From SLID01 sp041667545 (GTDB lineage Bacteria; Omnitrophota; Gorgyraeia; Tantalellales; Tantalellaceae): DNA of 6,434 nt. The notes below the pieces were generated by a model, which was given only the letters and a program-made list of their open reading frames with translations, did no database searches and was not told the origin of the DNA. The stretch spans positions 1-6,434 of the forward strand of contig JBAYES010000082.1 of assembly GCA_041667545.1 (NCBI GenBank). The letters run 5' to 3'. Shown piece after piece: positions 5,306 through 6,434 of the stretch. The translations under genes were made by a program, and so were the position numbers. The first letter of the stretch is position 1, and each line of letters starts with the position of its first letter.

Positions 5306-5668
5306 GGCTTTGTTGCATAAAAGCGTGAAGAAATAATTTTTTGGAGGAAAATACTCAGAAATTTTGAAAAAAGCACGAATAACCCTATACTTTAGTTGTG
5401 AACCCAAAAGTATAAACCTCAAAAAGAGGAGGAGTTATCCGTGCAAAACCATAATACCAAAAAGAAACCCCGATATAAACTGAAAAATTGGCCCGAATAT
5501 AATCGGTCTTTGATAAAACGCGGGGATATAACGCTCTGGTTCAGCGAAGATATAGTGGATAGCTGGTATTATGGTGGTCCGAAGAAAAGAGGTGCTCAAA
5601 AAGTATATTCAGATCATGCTATCAAAGTATTGCTTACTGTTCGCAACGTTTTACACTTGAGATTGAGG
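5306..5668 (+). mobile_element. Left-end remnant of an IS5-family insertion sequence
   Basis: The remnant starts with GGCTTTGTTGCATAAAA (5306-5322), which resembles a terminal inverted repeat of IS5-type elements. It then has a promoter and transposase start in the usual order. The transposase coding sequence stops resembling its family near 5668 and no second inverted repeat is visible before the next gene. The element therefore lost its right part, including all catalytic residues, and cannot move by itself. The left boundary rests on likeness to known ends; no target duplication can be seen because the right end is missing. Confidence 0.6.
5364..5391 (+). promoter_or_regulatory. Predicted promoter of the IS transposase fragment, with overlapping inverted repeat
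   Basis: TTGAAA (5364-5369), a 16-bp spacer and TATACT (5386-5391). The start would be near 5398, about 43 nt before the GTG at 5441. An exact 8-bp inverted repeat, TATACTTT (5386-5393) and AAAGTATA (5407-5414), spans the -10 and the start point. It could be a binding site limiting transposase expression, or chance in AT-rich DNA. Confidence 0.45.
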
Positions 5669-5734
5669 AATCTCCGACGCCACCTATTTTTAGCAACTGT
5701 TAAAATCATCCCAAATTCTCTTCGTGATCTGTAA
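5441..5734 (+). pseudogene. Truncated IS5-family transposase (N-terminal part only)
   Basis: The GTG at 5441 follows AGAGGAGGAG (5425-5434), a strong ribosome site. Residues 11-76 match the N-terminus of IS5-type DDE transposases: RYKLKNWPEYNRSLIKRGDI, LWFSEDIVDSWYY, KRGAQKVYSDHAIKVLLTVR, ending LHLRLR. In intact relatives this leads into a segment like RQTEGFL and later the DDE catalytic triad. Here the sequence turns at about 5668 into unrelated residues (NLRRHLFLAT...), which are antisense to the end of the neighbouring gene, and stops at 5734. Family length is roughly 300 or more residues, so over two thirds is missing and no catalytic residue remains. The reading frame past 5690 overlaps the glycerophosphotransferase gene and is an accident of the break. 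Confidence 0.8.
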
Positions 5735-6434
5735 TCCAGCTCCGCCATCCGCCTTGAATAACTCAGTTTTTATTATTTCGCTCCGAACAACCCGCAATGG
5801 GTCCTTCCCGGACAACAACATTTCCAGCGTGCTTTTTAGTTCGGCTTCATTTCGAACCCAATAAAACCCTTTCGAAAGAACTACCCCGAATTCATTGAAT
5901 TGATCAACTCTGTGGGTATAGACAATGGGTTTGCCCGTAACAAAATACTCCGGCATCATGGATGATATGTCTGAAACCAAAATGTCGCTGGTTAAAAAGG
6001 TGTCCTGATAACTACCTGTCTTATCAATCACTCTATTCGGAGAACATTCGTACTCAAACTCCATCGCAGAAAACTGCTCTAAAGACATTTCTTCGAGCTT
6101 TAAAAAATTCCGCAGGCACAGCGGATGCGGGCGAAACACAAAATCGACCTCTAAGTGATTTTTACAAAAGTTTTTAAAAAAATCTTTGTAATCAAAGAAA
6201 TGACACGTACCTTCCTGTGTCCGCCAGCGGGGAGTCCAAAGAATGCGTTTCACATTCTTAGACATCCCTCTTTTCCATGCACTTCCCGTAAGCACGAGTG
6301 TCTTTTCAGCATAGTCCAGTTTAGGATGCCCGCTGACTATAGTATTACGTTCATTGAACCACTCGTATTGTTTGAACTTTTCGACAAACATATCCCTCAA
6401 AATCTGCCCTTCCTTAAAAATGAGATGAGCTGAC
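5690..6434 (-). CDS. CDP-glycerol glycerophosphotransferase-like protein (C-terminal part; runs off right edge)
   Basis: 247 residues are visible and the frame is open to the window edge, so the N-terminus lies outside. A TTG at 6398-6400 is in frame but gives no reason to call it the start. The fragment shows the Glyphos_transf pattern: SGHPKLDY near fragment residue 34, a KRILWTPRWR strand-loop, FRPHP near 100-104, and DILVSDISSMMPEYFVTGKPIVY at about 150-172 (key part SDISSMMPEY). The enzyme family transfers glycerol-phosphate (or a related polyol phosphate) from a CDP donor to build teichoic-acid-like or capsule polymers. It acts at the cytoplasmic face of the membrane. In Gram-negative genomes such genes often sit in surface polysaccharide clusters. 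The stop is TAA at 5690-5692, and the truncated IS ends about 20 bp beyond it. Substrate cannot be told from sequence. Confidence 0.85.
   Translation of the reverse strand, partial: SAHLIFKEGQILRDMFVEKFKQYEWFNERNTIVSGHPKLDYAEKTLVLTGSAWKRGMSKNVKRILWTPRWRTQEGTCHFFDYKDFFKNFCKNHLEVDFVFRPHPLCLRNFLKLEEMSLEQFSAMEFEYECSPNRVIDKTGSYQDTFLTSDILVSDISSMMPEYFVTGKPIVYTHRVDQFNEFGVVLSKGFYWVRNEAELKSTLEMLLSGKDPLRVVRSEIIKTELFKADGGAGLQITKRIWDDFNSC

Noticed and set aside
5068..5376. Minus-strand 102-residue frame across the relic zone and the IS left end
   Set aside because: It spans two unrelated segments, including the IS end, and has no ribosome site. Only part of it may be relic coding sequence, noted separately.
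1..6434. CRISPR array, tRNA, rRNA or a defence system
   Set aside because: No regularly spaced direct repeats, no tRNA-like cloverleaf, no rRNA sequence and no defence-family protein were seen on either strand.

Overview
The window looks like a piece of chromosome from an uncultured, probably diderm bacterium of moderate GC content. It carries a ComEA/ComEC DNA-uptake pair, an exported FecR-domain protein, a regulator with an N-terminal HTH and a C-terminal receiver domain, a PilZ-like protein, a short palindromic repeat and an insertion-sequence remnant. This mixture fits candidate phyla such as Omnitrophota. That placement is a guess from gene style only; no marker gene in the window fixes it.

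Layout. Minus strand, 381 to the left edge: the start of an exported FecR-domain protein with its own promoter (about 433-461). Minus strand, 3779 to 579: a three-gene run of a 79-residue protein of unknown function, ComEA (membrane-anchored helix-hairpin-helix DNA receptor) and ComEC (inner-membrane DNA channel with a metallo-beta-lactamase-fold domain). Plus strand, 3913 to 5015: an HTH-receiver regulator whose stop overlaps the start of a PilZ-like protein in an ATGA, so the two are probably translationally coupled. From 5016 to 5440 there is no intact gene. That stretch holds the decayed 3' end of an unidentified minus-strand gene, a possible 13-codon ORF, and the left end of an IS5-type element whose transposase breaks off near 5668. 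Minus strand, 5690 to the right edge: the C-terminal part of a CDP-glycerol glycerophosphotransferase-like enzyme for cell-surface polymers.

How the parts may work together. ComEA and ComEC are the core of transformation machinery: ComEA binds incoming DNA outside the inner membrane and ComEC passes one strand into the cytoplasm. The most interesting part is the 133-bp gap between this operon and the divergent regulator. It holds two strong face-to-face sigma70-type promoters and two copies of a 15-bp palindrome, ATCAC-N5-GTGAT (the second copy ends GTGTT). One copy lies inside the spacer of the comE promoter and the other overlaps the -35 of the regulator promoter. A simple model is that the HTH-receiver protein binds both sites, controls itself and the DNA-uptake operon, and is switched by phosphorylation of its receiver domain. 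The regulator promoter also lies so close to its ATG that its mRNA is probably leaderless.

The right end (5016-5700) looks like a scar: decayed coding sequence, a truncated IS and a sharp change of neighbourhood into surface-polymer genes.
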